A stretch of DNA of 64,000 bases from Porphyridium purpureum (lineage: Eukaryota; Rhodophyta; Bangiophyceae; Porphyridiales; Porphyridiaceae): positions 1,674,001-1,738,000 of the forward strand of contig VRMN01000003.1 in assembly GCA_008690995.1 (NCBI GenBank). Reading direction: 5' to 3'. Below are positions 46,089 to 56,470 of this stretch, in pieces (position 1 is the stretch's first letter; each line of letters begins with the position of its first letter). The notes under the pieces were generated by a model that searched no databases, was not told the origin of the DNA, and saw nothing but the letters and a program-made list of their open reading frames with translations. The translations under genes were made by a program, and so were the position numbers.

Positions 46089-48092
46089 ACTCGCTTGCTC
46101 GCTCGCTTTTCTCTCTCGCTCTCTATCTCTCCCTGCCGTCTCACAAACCGGCGCTGCGTCACTGGCAAACCACCGATCAAGCCTGTATCTAATCCTCACC
46201 CACCCACACACACACACACACACCAACTACTTGTTCACGACCGTCACCGCGCGTCTCTTGTTCGATTCGTGTTTCTTCTCCTTCCGGCTTGATCTTTTTT
46301 CTCTTGCTCTCCTCATATAACAAACTAGCGATTCTTGATAGGAAAACGCCGCCGTGGAGGTTGCCTTGATGAAGAAGGTTCAGTAGGGAGGTTGAGTGCC
46401 GTGCCGTGGCGCGCTCCACGGATCGGCACGTTGATGAACGGAACGCTGACCGCGCGAGTGTCAATGTTACGGGCAAGTCATGGCGGCTACGCTCGAGCTG
46501 GTGACGCGGCTTGCTGAACCTGGCTCGAATTCCGGTAACGTGGTGGTGTCAGTTGTCCGAGATCCGCCGCCTTTGCGACGCATGGCGTGACGTAAAACTC
46601 ACTTGGCCTGTGAACTTCAAGCTCTTCACTGCCCGGCTGTCGGGAAAAAAGAGAAAACACGCTGCCGAAGCGCGTGGGAGCAATGATGGGCTAGATATAT
46701 CAGCACTCAGACTTCAAGTTGTTGCACTGGCGCAAAAAATATACAGGTCAAGCTAGCACAACTACGTGCTTCTTTGTCCAGCTGTCGCTCGCGGCTTGGC
46801 GTCTGTGTGGACTTCGCGATGTTATCCAGAGCGTAAATTGGTCTCCTTTGGACTTGAAGGGCGCTCAACCACGGCAGTCCGGTTCGTCGTAATACGCATG
46901 AGGCGAAGTCGTCGATGCCACGTTTCCACTTGTAGGGACGGCAAATCGGTCAAGTCATCAGTCAACAGATGCGTGCGTCGCGCCGTTGGGCGAGCGACAC
47001 GTGAGGGGTCAGCACAGAAATGCACGGATAGACGCAGGTGCATATTGAAGTCTTGGCGGTGGTGCTAGCCGTAGCAGGTAGAGGATGCGCCACGCGTGAT
47101 CCATGAAGCCTGGCTGCGAAACAGCAATCACGGGCGATGGGTAAGTAGGCTTCATAGGGCAAGCGGTGTGCCGCATGTCTCTCTGGCCGCTTTTGAACCA
47201 GATTATACCAGCCAAGCTCGCTATCAAGGCCGCTAGGAATGGGGAGGGGCGAGAGCGGGAATCTTCAGACGCTCTCGCTCAAGAAGAAGTATCATGCCTG
47301 CTTTCACGCTAGGGCAGGCTGTTCGACTACAATTTTCTCTCTGCGGTATATGAATCAATACCCGGACGCGAAATGATGGGACTGTGCGAAGGAGCGTAAC
47401 CCGGAGCAAGCCTAGCACCTTTGCCACGTTTTGGAACTCCTGGGAAGCATTCGACACTCGTTGGAGTTTTCTGGAAAAGAAACTTAAGCGTTCGCGAGGA
47501 GCAAGAGCAGCAAGGTTTGCCGGATTCGCCTCGTTGCGGATCCCGTGCAGTCGGCTTACTTTCGCGGTCAGGTCTGAATATGAAGACGGTTGCGACGGAA
47601 CCGTTTCTCTATCGGTAGCATTCGCCACACCTGCCTTCTCTTGCCGTATCCAGAAAATGATGTGGTCAGTCATATATTGCCAAAGGCATTAGCAGAGCTG
47701 GGTGATTCATTGAAGAAAGGTAAAGATTTCAAACCCGCAGCGTCCATGAGCGACTTGGGCCAACTCCAATGTGACTACGCACGGAGCTCGTAGGACATCA
47801 CAGGAACCCGAATCGTCGCGCTGCATATCGACTTCCTTGTCTTCGTTGATGGACTCACCATGTCAGTGAGGACGAGGAAGCGTGGAAAGCAAAGCGGCTT
47901 CCGCTGCACCGAGGAACCGGTCCACTTGGGGATCCAAAGCTGCAGCGTCGATAGAGAATCTCTCAAGTGGCGCTAGAATGATGTTCTCCGCGCAGACCTT
48001 GAGCAGGGTAAACTGCCTTCTTACTCGATCTGAAGACGAAGATTGTGCAACAGGCTTTGCGGTCTTTTGAAGACACTTTCGCGTCTCCTCGC
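46089..48092. other. 2-kb intergenic region with unresolved minus-strand frames
   Basis: This region holds a CA microsatellite (46203-46223) and a CT-rich stretch upstream of SHMT. On the minus strand, 47233-47673 is open from an ATG for 146 codons, with a helical stretch (SFFSRKLQRVSNASQEFQNV). Further upstream, ~47866-48110 reads as plausible protein (RRQFTLLKVCAENIILAPLE, DPQVDRFLGAAEAALLSTL) overlapping the end of the acyltransferase in another frame. A GTGAGT donor lies near 47857. A small spliced gene is possible but could not be built. Confidence 0.3.
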
Positions 48093-50435
48093 TTACATGC
48101 TCTTGTTTACTAATGATTGAGTGAATGCATGAATTTCTTGAATGAGAGCAGTCTCGATCAGAGGAGCTGCAGCGATAGCACCTGCGATAGACAGATGATG
48201 GTCATCCATGTTGACTGGCCAGTCTCCAAAGATAAGCAATGTGAATGCGTTGCCGACTTGCTGCTTGGCCTGAATGCTCGCCATTGTTGGTATTTCTGGA
48301 AACGAGGAGGCCGTGTGGTTCGGTACTCGGAACGCAGGATACAGGTCTATGAAAGGAACATCGAGAGCTCGCAAGGCGCCTTGCACCGCGCGGTTGTAGG
48401 AATATATCCGGGCGTCCATCGCATACGTCCGCGGGCAGTGCGCTGCGCCGCGCTCCTTGACGCAGTTGACAAGCAAGAGTGGGACCTTGGGCGGGTTCAG
48501 TATCATGACGACACGGTGGCCAAGACTTCGGATCCAGTCGAAAGTCCGCTGAAGCCTGACGCTGCATCTGCTACCACACCAGCCGTCCATGTACTCGGTA
48601 ACAATGACCACGCTCGGCTCGAGAACGGTCAGCTTCATCTTCACATCATAAAATTTGCTTTTGCAATCGCTGTTTTCGTGGTGCTGAAACACCTTTGCCA
48701 GGTCGGCTCGACAGCCGCTCCATGCATGCATCATGAATGAGGTGTTGAGGTGGAGACCAACATTATATATGGCAGGTCTAAGCGCCAGCATCATTGAATC
48801 GCCCAAAAAGACCACGTTGCTGCGCGAGCCGTTCTCTACATTTCCGAGTTCACAATTCTGGCTGCGATCAGCGTCCGTCCTGTTTCCTTTGAAACAATAC
48901 CAATCGTGCTTTGTACGAATGGGAAGTTCAACGGGGTACTTGAAGCACGATCGGGCAATCGCGTTGGAAAGCGGGTCGTCGTAGTGACTGTTGGAAGGCT
49001 CGGCTGGATCTTCGCACATTTCTGTAATTGAAGCGAAGAATATGTCGTCGTCTGCGGCAAGGTTCTGCTCGATCGGGTCGGCCTCAAGTCCTTGTTGTGG
49101 CGGATCCGAAAAGCTATCAGCTCCATGTTTGTCATTTTCCCAGAGGGAGTCCATCAGTGAAGAAGAGGACAGTCCGAAACGAAGCGCGAGAACAAGACCG
49201 AGAGTAACCAGAACACTGCATGCCATTGCAAAGATTGTGCGCATTCCAGCTTGGTCTGCGCGACCAACAAGGCGTGCGGATGATTCGATGAATGCGTATT
49301 GCAAGGTTCCGAGTATTATCGAACACAAGCATAAGGCTGTTCCTATGCGCTCGGGAGATACGTCCAACTCGGTATCCCTGTACACGAAGCGGTAGGCGTA
49401 TGATGCGGTGCGTAATGGCCAGTGGACAAGATACACGGAGTACGACACTTTGCCCAAAAACCGGAGCGCCCCATTTCGCAAAAGGCGGCGTGCGACAAAA
49501 CTGTGAGGCAGGAGAACCAAAAGGGCTCCACTAAACACGCAAGGTATGATGGCGACGGCATTCCAGAGCGCCATAATGCTTTCCGTGACGAAAACGTAGG
49601 AAGCGATGATGACAGCAAACGATAAGAAAGCAAGTGCTTCGCCAAGCAGAGAAGAAGCGTGAATCGTCACGTATGGATAAATATCCACTAAGAGGGCACC
49701 GACGCAAAACTCCCACATACGAAACGGCATCATGAAAAAGACCAGCGCCGGATCCTTCTGGTACCACCATTGCGCAGCCCCGAACGAGAGAGCACCTAGA
49801 GCTCCGATCGCCGCGGTTCTTGTCAAAGTCTGTGACGCTCCGATTCGCCTCTCTTCTCGCTGTGGCGTCACGTCGGAATCGGTTGCCGCGTGCGGTGACG
49901 CAACGTGCGTAACTAGCAGCAGGACACACGGCCAAATGAGATAAAATTGTTCCTCGACGGCGAGCGACCACGTATGCAACAGCGGCTTTGTCTTGGCAGC
50001 CGCGTCCCAGTAACCGGCTTCAGTGTAGAATAGAACATTAGAAACACATGCAAGGGTGGCAAACGCCGAATTGGCGTACGGAATCACCCAGCTGTGCGGC
50101 ATGAACCCGATCGCGAGCGTGGCGGTCCAAGCCACAGTGAACAAGACACTCGGATACAAGCGCCAGAAGCGACGCCTGTAAAAGGTGAAAAGCTGCGTAG
50201 CCGCGCCTTCACATGTCGTGCCGGCAAGGTTCCGTGATATCAGGAAACCTGAGAGCACGAAGAATAAGTCCACGCCGAGAAAGCCGCCAGACGCATGCAA
50301 GTCAAAATGAAAGAGGAGAACGCCAACTAATGCCACCGCACGAAGCCCGTCCAGGTGTTCCAGATATTGCGCGTTGGCCGCATTCCCGTCTATGCCCGTG
50401 TGCGGGGACACTGGTGTTTCATCGTCGGGAGTCAT
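48093..50435 (-). CDS. OafA/YrhL-type O-acyltransferase with C-terminal SGNH domain
   Basis: The 780-residue protein has the bacterial polysaccharide O-acetyltransferase layout. An acyltransferase-3 membrane domain (~25-440) opens with YLEHLDGLRAVALVGVLLFH and GGFLGVDLFFVLSGFLISR, followed by FYRRRFWRLYP and LLHTWSLAVEEQFYLIWP, with about ten hydrophobic segments. A C-terminal SGNH domain follows, with VVFLGDSMMLALR near 540 and the catalytic D-x-x-H type MDDHHLS near 745. The Ser of GDSMM is present. In bacteria these enzymes acetylate O-antigen, peptidoglycan or exopolysaccharide. The start at ATG 50435 avoids overlap with the upstream kinase; an earlier ATG at 50816 would overlap it. Confidence 0.88.
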   Translation of the reverse strand: MTPDDETPVSPHTGIDGNAANAQYLEHLDGLRAVALVGVLLFHFDLHASGGFLGVDLFFVLSGFLISRNLAGTTCEGAATQLFTFYRRRFWRLYPSVLFTVAWTATLAIGFMPHSWVIPYANSAFATLACVSNVLFYTEAGYWDAAAKTKPLLHTWSLAVEEQFYLIWPCVLLLVTHVASPHAATDSDVTPQREERRIGASQTLTRTAAIGALGALSFGAAQWWYQKDPALVFFMMPFRMWEFCVGALLVDIYPYVTIHASSLLGEALAFLSFAVIIASYVFVTESIMALWNAVAIIPCVFSGALLVLLPHSFVARRLLRNGALRFLGKVSYSVYLVHWPLRTASYAYRFVYRDTELDVSPERIGTALCLCSIILGTLQYAFIESSARLVGRADQAGMRTIFAMACSVLVTLGLVLALRFGLSSSSLMDSLWENDKHGADSFSDPPQQGLEADPIEQNLAADDDIFFASITEMCEDPAEPSNSHYDDPLSNAIARSCFKYPVELPIRTKHDWYCFKGNRTDADRSQNCELGNVENGSRSNVVFLGDSMMLALRPAIYNVGLHLNTSFMMHAWSGCRADLAKVFQHHENSDCKSKFYDVKMKLTVLEPSVVIVTEYMDGWCGSRCSVRLQRTFDWIRSLGHRVVMILNPPKVPLLLVNCVKERGAAHCPRTYAMDARIYSYNRAVQGALRALDVPFIDLYPAFRVPNHTASSFPEIPTMASIQAKQQVGNAFTLLIFGDWPVNMDDHHLSIAGAIAAAPLIETALIQEIHAFTQSLVNKSM

Positions 50436-50760
50436 GCATAACTGGTATTCGAGCGAACCTGCCCCGGCGATGGATCCTTGCCCCCTGCCACGCGCCACAG
50501 TAACCTTCGAATTGCGATCTGGCGGAAACCCTGAAGAGTGTCGACTTGAGCCATGAGTTGGCTGAGACCGGTGCGCTCCGCGGAGACACAAAGACAGAGT
50601 CAATAATGGTACTGCTTTAAGAAATATGTCAATGAACGTGCTCTGCAAGCTCGTCAAGCATGATGTGCAAGTAAAAACACGGAAGGCGCTGAAATACGAT
50701 ATAGTTACGTTGTCCCATGAAATGCGATGTCGCCGAGGAAGTGCGTGTCTGTGTGCTAGT
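50436..50760. other. Intergenic between acyltransferase and AGC kinase
   Basis: This 325-bp gap contains the likely 5' leader of the acyltransferase; its frame stays open upstream but without a fitting start. Nothing else is seen. Confidence 0.35.
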
Positions 50761-52002
50761 TTACAAGAGCTCGCCCCTCTCCTTCCTGACGTCGAACTCC
50801 GAAAAGACTCCAGCATCCTCTTTGGTGACAATCATATCGTCCTTGTCATCCTTGAGCGCCTTGTACTGCGACATATCGAGCGGATCGTGGATGACCGGTC
50901 TGATTGGCGGTTCGAGATTGCGAAGCAGTGCAAAGTCAAGCTTTGCGAACCACTTGTGCTTGATGATCTCGGACGACCCCTGTCCGGCACCGCCCAGCCG
51001 CTTGGTAGAGTCCTTGGTCAGCAGCCGCTTGATGATGTCCTTGCCTTCTTTGGAGCACGAAACATCAGCGGGAAAGTTGATGACACCTTTCAGAATACTT
51101 GCAAAGGTTGCGTCCTGCGAAGCGCCCTTGAATGGCGTGGTTCCAAAGATCATCTCATAAATGAGAATACCCAGCGTCCACCAGTCCACGGAGGCTGTCT
51201 GGGATGTACCTTGCACAACCTCGGGCGCGATGTACTCCTCGGTGCCGACGAACGAATTGCAGTCGCCAGCCATCACGGGCTCCGATGCAACAATGTCGAG
51301 ATTGTCGAGCGCGTGTCGGTCCTTGCGGAACGACGCCTTGAGCATCTTTAGCAAGCTTGTCTGTTGTTGCACCACAACGGGAGCCACCGCCGTGGCCTGT
51401 TTTGACAAATCAAAATCCGTGAGCGCAATATGGCCGTTTTCGCGCATGAGCACATTCTCCGGTTTCAGATCGCGGTAGACAAATCCAAGATGATGAAGAT
51501 ACTCCAGCGCGAGAATCACTTCTGCGGCGTAGAAGCGGGCGGCATCCTCGCTCAGGCGCTGCCCGGGTTGCTTCTGCAGTACGCGGAAGAATTCGCCTCC
51601 GGCGGCGTACTCCATGATAAAGTGCAGCTTCTTGGTTGTCTGGAACGAGGCGAACATGGTGATGATGAAGGGGTGGTTCGTGGTGGCGAAGATCTCGCGC
51701 TCGGTCATGACGCGCGCCACCTTGTTGCGCGCAATCATGTCCTCCTTGCTCAGCACCTTCATAGCGTACAGCAGCTCTGTGTCCTTGAGGAGCACGAGGT
51801 ACACCTTTCCCACGCCGCCGCGTCCCACGAGCTTGAGCTTCTTGAACAAGTGGGGCCCGAGCTGATCGTCCTTGACTGGGAACGCCTGCGAGAAGGACAC
51901 GTTTGCCTTGCCCAGAATCTGCTCCGTGCCGCCCTGCTCGCCACCCGCCTTTTCGACTGCAGGCGACATAATTGGGGACGTCATTTGCTCGACATCAGCC
52001 AT
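50761..52002 (-). CDS. AGC protein kinase of group VIII type (DFD motif)
   Basis: This 413-residue kinase has LKLVGRGGVGKVYLVLLKD at ~57-75, the lysine in YAMKVLSKEDMI, catalytic YRDLKPENVLMRENG, and TDFDLSKQ in place of the usual DFG. An insert of about 55 residues before SFVGTEEYIAPEVVQG completes the pattern. DFD plus this insertion is the hallmark of plant AGCVIII kinases (phototropins, D6PK, PINOID) and of the fungal Nrc-2 relatives. The C-terminal tail (KLDFALLRNLEPPIRPVI) is present, but no clear hydrophobic FxxF motif ends it. There is no LOV domain, so it is not a phototropin. The ATG at 52002 is the first in frame. Confidence 0.9.
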   Translation of the reverse strand: MADVEQMTSPIMSPAVEKAGGEQGGTEQILGKANVSFSQAFPVKDDQLGPHLFKKLKLVGRGGVGKVYLVLLKDTELLYAMKVLSKEDMIARNKVARVMTEREIFATTNHPFIITMFASFQTTKKLHFIMEYAAGGEFFRVLQKQPGQRLSEDAARFYAAEVILALEYLHHLGFVYRDLKPENVLMRENGHIALTDFDLSKQATAVAPVVVQQQTSLLKMLKASFRKDRHALDNLDIVASEPVMAGDCNSFVGTEEYIAPEVVQGTSQTASVDWWTLGILIYEMIFGTTPFKGASQDATFASILKGVINFPADVSCSKEGKDIIKRLLTKDSTKRLGGAGQGSSEIIKHKWFAKLDFALLRNLEPPIRPVIHDPLDMSQYKALKDDKDDMIVTKEDAGVFSEFDVRKERGELL

Positions 52003-52802
52003 TTCGTTTTGCGCGCGCGTCTACCTTGCGCCCGTGCGTGTGCTCCGCGGCGCGCGATGCTCCTGCTCTCTTTGCACCGCCTCGCCCACAGCAAACGTGA
52101 ACGTCGACCCTTGCTCAGGTCACGAAACCGCCGACCGGAAGACCCTCGAGTGAGTCCCTCTAAATATGCCCGACAGTGAGCCACGCACGCCTCACGGGAC
52201 CAATCACGGGATTCACACACTTCCACCTCTTCTTCTGCTCTCCCTCTCAACCCACTCGAATATCCCAACACACACCTCCAACCACTTGCACACTCTCGCT
52301 TCCATTCATCCTGCTGCCGCAAGCGCCACTGCCTGTTCAGTTCACACGCAAGCCACTAACCCAGAAGAAACGCGTCAGATCGCCACTTCGCCGCATCGGA
52401 CTTGTTTTCCTCCTCTGTCTGTCTGCTTCAGTGTCGGTCGTTTCCCGTTCTCCCCTTCTTTGAAGACGCGCACGCAAGCATGTGCATTTGAACAAACTAA
52501 ACGACACCCATACTCAGTTGCGCTGTTTTCGTATGGGTTGTTCGATAAAGACGTGCAGAGGAGGAGGAATGCTTAGTCGGATCGTGTCTCCCACACGGGG
52601 GTTATACCAAGAAGGAGCGGTTTGAGTAGGAACTCTGCGTGTGCTGCGGGGTGCTGCTGCGCTTGGCCCTGCGGCTGACAGTGCGCCGATGGCCACGTCA
52701 TAGTGAGCAATTTGGGACGTGACCCGGTTTGATAGTGTGTTGACAAGCATGTTCGCTGTGTGTGATATGCGTTTTCCATAAGACACGGGAAGATGGGAGG
52801 AA

Positions 52803-52819
52803 GTACAGCGGCACTGTAC
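52803..52819. promoter_or_regulatory. Inverted pair GTACAG-N5-CTGTAC
   Basis: The arms at 52803-52808 and 52814-52819 are exact reverse complements; the right arm completes CACTGTAC (52812-52819). Confidence 0.4.
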
Positions 52820-53921
52820 GTGGAGTTTGTGGTTGAGTGGGTTGGACGGAAGGGGTGGATATGAGACTCGGACAGGGTCGATCATGGCGCGCTGCGATGC
52901 ACGCACGCGCATGACGGGTCGCTGGCCTTGCGCGGAACCGTTGCGTCATCCACCCACCTCTGCTGCGGGGAACCGCGACACTCACCTGCACACGGGTGAG
53001 GTTGGTGGAGCATCGGGTATGGGCAAGTAGGGCGGCGTCATCTCGTTCTGCGTGCGTCATAAGGTGGTCGGTCTCCGCGGATTGGGAACGCGGCTCACGT
53101 GTGCGGAAAGACCGTGCGGGGTCTGCGTGCGCTTCTACTCGCGCAAAGCGGAAAACGTGCTGCATGTTGTCTAGAGACACGACGGTCCAGCGAGGTTCAA
53201 TCTCTTAAAATGTTGGGCCGCAAACAGGTGACTGTGACCCAGAAGAAAACGGGCATCACCAAGAGACGCAAGTAGACAAATGCCAGCGCCGACGAGTGTC
53301 CCAAGCACACATGTGGTCGTCCCCGGAGGCAGGCGCTAACGATGAGTGCGAGGGGCTCGTCCCTTGATCCTTTGCCGTCGCCAGCGATAAATCGGCAGCA
53401 CATGGGTACGGAGACATACCTCGTGGCACATTGGACGCTGCCGCATGCCGGCCTCGTTCGGCAACAAGGCATACTTGAAAACCAGTGCATGATAGGAGAA
53501 GAGTGGCGCCAGCTGGCGGCCGCGCTTTTCCACATGCGGCGCGACCTGTTCTTTGTGCGAGCAGGCGCGTCTTCGAGTCGCTTTGCTACCGCGTCGCGCC
53601 CAGCTCGCCCTCGACACGCACCAGCAGCGCGTGTAACCGCGAGGTCTTTGTGAACTTCATTCTCTGCGTGTGACGTGGCTGTTGCCCAAGCGCGCAGCAA
53701 CAGACCACCGCGCGTGGAGCGCACGATGCACGGCCGCGGCGTGTGCAATATCCGTTCAATACACCTTTATTGCGCACAGCCCCACCCTCTTCTTGTTGTA
53801 CCCGCTCCAGCAGATTCCAATGCGGTGTAATTCACATTCGGCCATGCTGTCGTTCACAACACACCACGCCCCCGCTTCCACACCATTCGATCATGATGAC
53901 CCAGTAAGCTTGGTTCGCGAA

Positions 53922-53938
53922 GTACACTGGAGGTGTAC
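53922..53938. promoter_or_regulatory. Inverted pair GTACAC-N5-GTGTAC
   Basis: This pair has exact 6-bp arms with spacer TGGAG, about 240 bp upstream of the radical-SAM-like gene. Confidence 0.4.
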
Positions 53939-54176
53939 CGCGCATGCAACACTATTCAGGCCCCAAAAATAGTTCTTACTACACAACAAGTCGCGCGGCT
54001 CCATTGACAGGTACACTGGGACACGGGAGTATTTAGCCGCGCCGCGTGGCGGCAGAGTGACTGGGATGCGCGCGGCGACAGCATGCACTGACAAGTGCGG
54101 GATTGTGAGTATCTGACACAGAATCGGTTTGGAGAAGAGGCACGAGCTGGGAGAGGGCAAGCACAGAGTATCTGCG

Positions 54177-55046
54177 ATGGCAGCGGAGGTTTCAGTCCTT
54201 CGCGTAGCAATGAGCGCCGCCGCCGCCGCCGCGTCTGCCGCCGCGCCAGTCGTTTCGAATGGGATTTTCGCCACCATGGTGGGCCTCCGCGCCGGGAGTG
54301 TGATGAGCGCCATGGGCACTGCTGCATGTGCAGGAGCCACGACCGGTATTGCACGTGAGCGCGTGACGTTGAATACCGTCGTGCGCAGGAACTTGCAGGC
54401 AAGCGCGAAGAATTCTTGGCAAGATAATGGCGAAGGGCGGGACCGCCATTCCAGCTTGGACAGCGATGACGTTTCTGACGGGCTCTCGAGGCTGTCGTCG
54501 TGGTCGTCGTCGAGTGGGAGGATGGGTTTTCTGCAGAACTGGAACTCGGGCAAGAGCACGAGCGGCTCCTTGTCGCGCCGTGACGCGCACGCTCTCAAGC
54601 AGGTGAGGGAAGAGTTTGCAACGCTCGAATACATTCAGCCCACGTCCATGGACGAAAAGATTGGCCTCCAGTACGTGGTTGGAATGGCTTCCGTGCAGGA
54701 TTCCCAGCAGGTTGCCGGCTGGTACACCGGTCACGGACAGGTTTCGTCAAAACGCATCGCCAAGTCGCTCCAGCACTTTGCGCTCTTTGCGCGCGCGTCT
54801 GGCGGCGGCGTGACATGCGTTGAGCCTCTGAGGCACCCGGCCTTTTGTTCGGCACTCATGCAGGAGGCACACTCGCTCAAGCTGCCGACGTGCGTCCAGT
54901 CGTCCGCAGCGTCTTGGGAACACGCAGATCCGAAAGTACTTGCCCAGATTTTGCTGCACGCTGATCGTATCGTCTTGCGCGACGGCGACCGCCAGGTTTC
55001 AGTGCAGGACAAGAAGCAACAGAGAGGAAGTTTTGCGACCTTGTGA
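54177..55046 (+). CDS. PflA-like radical-SAM homolog lacking the cysteine cluster
   Basis: The 289-residue product starts with an Ala-rich leader (~1-45, possible organelle signal) and a Ser/Asp-rich linker. From ~150 it parallels pyruvate formate-lyase activating enzymes. DEKIGLQYVVGMASVQ lines up with DGPGIRFxxFxQGC. SKRIAKSLQHFALFARASGGGVT (209-213 = GGGVT) lines up with VTVEDLMKEV and ASGGGVT. EPLRHPAFCSALMQEA matches the EPLLQPEF helix, LPTCVQSSA the H-T-C-L-D-T-N-G strand, and ADRIVLRDGD the VTDLVMLDLK strand. The three cysteines of CxxxCxxC are absent and the SGG before EPL is missing, so it cannot bind the 4Fe-4S cluster in the normal way. It may be a regulatory pseudoenzyme or a repurposed fold. 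The family call is an inference from aligned blocks. Confidence 0.5.
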   Translation: MAAEVSVLRVAMSAAAAAASAAAPVVSNGIFATMVGLRAGSVMSAMGTAACAGATTGIARERVTLNTVVRRNLQASAKNSWQDNGEGRDRHSSLDSDDVSDGLSRLSSWSSSSGRMGFLQNWNSGKSTSGSLSRRDAHALKQVREEFATLEYIQPTSMDEKIGLQYVVGMASVQDSQQVAGWYTGHGQVSSKRIAKSLQHFALFARASGGGVTCVEPLRHPAFCSALMQEAHSLKLPTCVQSSAASWEHADPKVLAQILLHADRIVLRDGDRQVSVQDKKQQRGSFATL

Positions 55047-55659
55047 TGGCGTCGGGTCATGAAACGTAGAGAAGGGCCCGAGCTGTGCTCGAAGAAGTCA
55101 ATTTTGTGGTCCAGGTGGTTTTCGCATTTGAGCAGCAGTGCGATTTTGGAAGGCATGGCTCGGCCGTTTGGACAGTCGAGCCCAATTTTGGTGCACTCTT
55201 GCCATCTATCTTCGTGATGGCAGTGCGCTTGTGACGTCGGGAGTAGGTAGTTGATTTGGATCGTAGATGATAGTGTACATACGTAGATAGATATTGAAAC
55301 GTTCAGGCGCGAGCTTTGGACACTGCAAATACCGCTTCCTTGCAGAGGAGGATGGAGTAAAAGAAAGACAGCCAGTTCGCTGGAACGACATGGTACACGC
55401 CATTAACCTCAATATTCATTACCACAGTCATACCTAAGGCAAGCTCGAGTGCGCTCGTGTTTGGATCTTAAAGCGAAAGGTGTCCCACTCGCACACATAG
55501 CCAAACGTGTACCAAGTTCTGTGAACCAGTTCCGTGAAAGAACTTCTATTGATAGGAAAATATAGAAAATGGCATCGATCGTGCCCCGGGTATTCTCAGC
55601 CACAAACTATTCTCCGTCATTCTCACTGGAAGACACAAGCCGAACAGCAGTATCCGGAG
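55047..55659. other. Intergenic between convergent genes
   Basis: No gene is recognised. This is the 3' region of both flanking genes. Confidence 0.4.
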
Positions 55660-56355
55660 CTAGAGATCCGGAATGCGGATGATGGGCGTTTGCGTCGGCA
55701 GGATTTGGTATAGTACGATGAGCACGAGAACAACGACCACGATGACACCAATCCAATTATTCTTGTAAGGACTGATGGTCTCGCGCTTCAACTTCTCACG
55801 CATGTTGGCATCTACTGGGCGCGGTCGCCTCTTCTTGCGCGGCTCACGAGTCTTTTCCATGTCGATTTCAATGTAGTAGTCCTCACCCGTGGCTGGGTCA
55901 ACAGGACGCCGCACGAGCGGCTGGCTATCGAGGGCGTCCCAGTCCAGCTCGTCTGACTTTAGCCTCCTCCGCTTACGAATACTGCGGACAGGTTTGACGG
56001 GCGAGTTTCTGCGGCGTTCCGACTCGGTTCGCAACTCCGACGGGTCGCGCGGGCGCACCAGCGCGCTATCCGGCCGAGAGCCGAAAGCTTCGACGAGTTC
56101 CTCGGTGTCCTTCTCCATCTGCTCGAGCGGCCGTGCCTGTGGCTTGGCCTTGAGCGTCGGCGGTGGCTTCAGCTCTGCCGACGACGAGTCGTCCTCACCG
56201 GCGAGCATGGCCACGGCACGTCGCGACGCGCGCCGCGCTACGGCGGGCGTTCCCACCGCAGACTGGGAAAATCCCCGTTTCTGAGCACATGCTGCGCTAC
56301 GCCCATGCGCCCACGCGTCGCAGGGCCGGGCGAGTCCGACGTTGACAAACATCAT
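55660..56355 (-). CDS. Hypothetical tail-anchored protein, putative plastid location
   Basis: The 231-residue product opens with a transit-like sequence (MMFVNVGLARPCDAWAHG, then Arg/Ala-rich to ~50). The middle is charged and Pro/Arg-rich, and probably disordered (KPVRSIRKRRRLKSDELDW). It ends with a single strong membrane helix at ~201-218 (NWIGVIVVVVLVLIVLYQIL) and a short tail. A recognisable short block, DPATGEDYYIEIDMEKTR, precedes a basic region. No family is known to me. Two ATGs in tandem (56355, 56352) begin the frame. A phased CACTGTAC pair lies just upstream. Confidence 0.65.
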   Translation of the reverse strand: MMFVNVGLARPCDAWAHGRSAACAQKRGFSQSAVGTPAVARRASRRAVAMLAGEDDSSSAELKPPPTLKAKPQARPLEQMEKDTEELVEAFGSRPDSALVRPRDPSELRTESERRRNSPVKPVRSIRKRRRLKSDELDWDALDSQPLVRRPVDPATGEDYYIEIDMEKTREPRKKRRPRPVDANMREKLKRETISPYKNNWIGVIVVVVLVLIVLYQILPTQTPIIRIPDL

Positions 56356-56470
56356 CTTGGCCTGCCTCCGCTATGTCGACCTCTCTTGGGTTGCGACAGC
56401 AGAATGTACCTTCAGCCAGCCAATAAAGTTTCCAGCTCCTTCGCTGCTGAGCTCAGCAAGCTTCAGATTT

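Larger units (their letters stand above)
52003..54176. other. 2.2-kb divergent intergenic region
   Basis: This region lies between the AGC kinase and the radical-SAM-like gene. It carries an inverted GTACAG-N5-CTGTAC at 52803-52819, GTACAC-N5-GTGTAC at 53922-53938 and GTACACTG at 54011-54018. Several long open frames occur on both strands (e.g. 53197-53748 minus, 52698-53180 minus) but they overlap each other and have no domain features. Confidence 0.4.

Noticed and set aside
52698-53748. 160- and 183-codon minus-strand frames
   Set aside because: At least the first begins at a non-ATG codon; both are Arg/Ser/His-rich and overlap equally open + strand frames.
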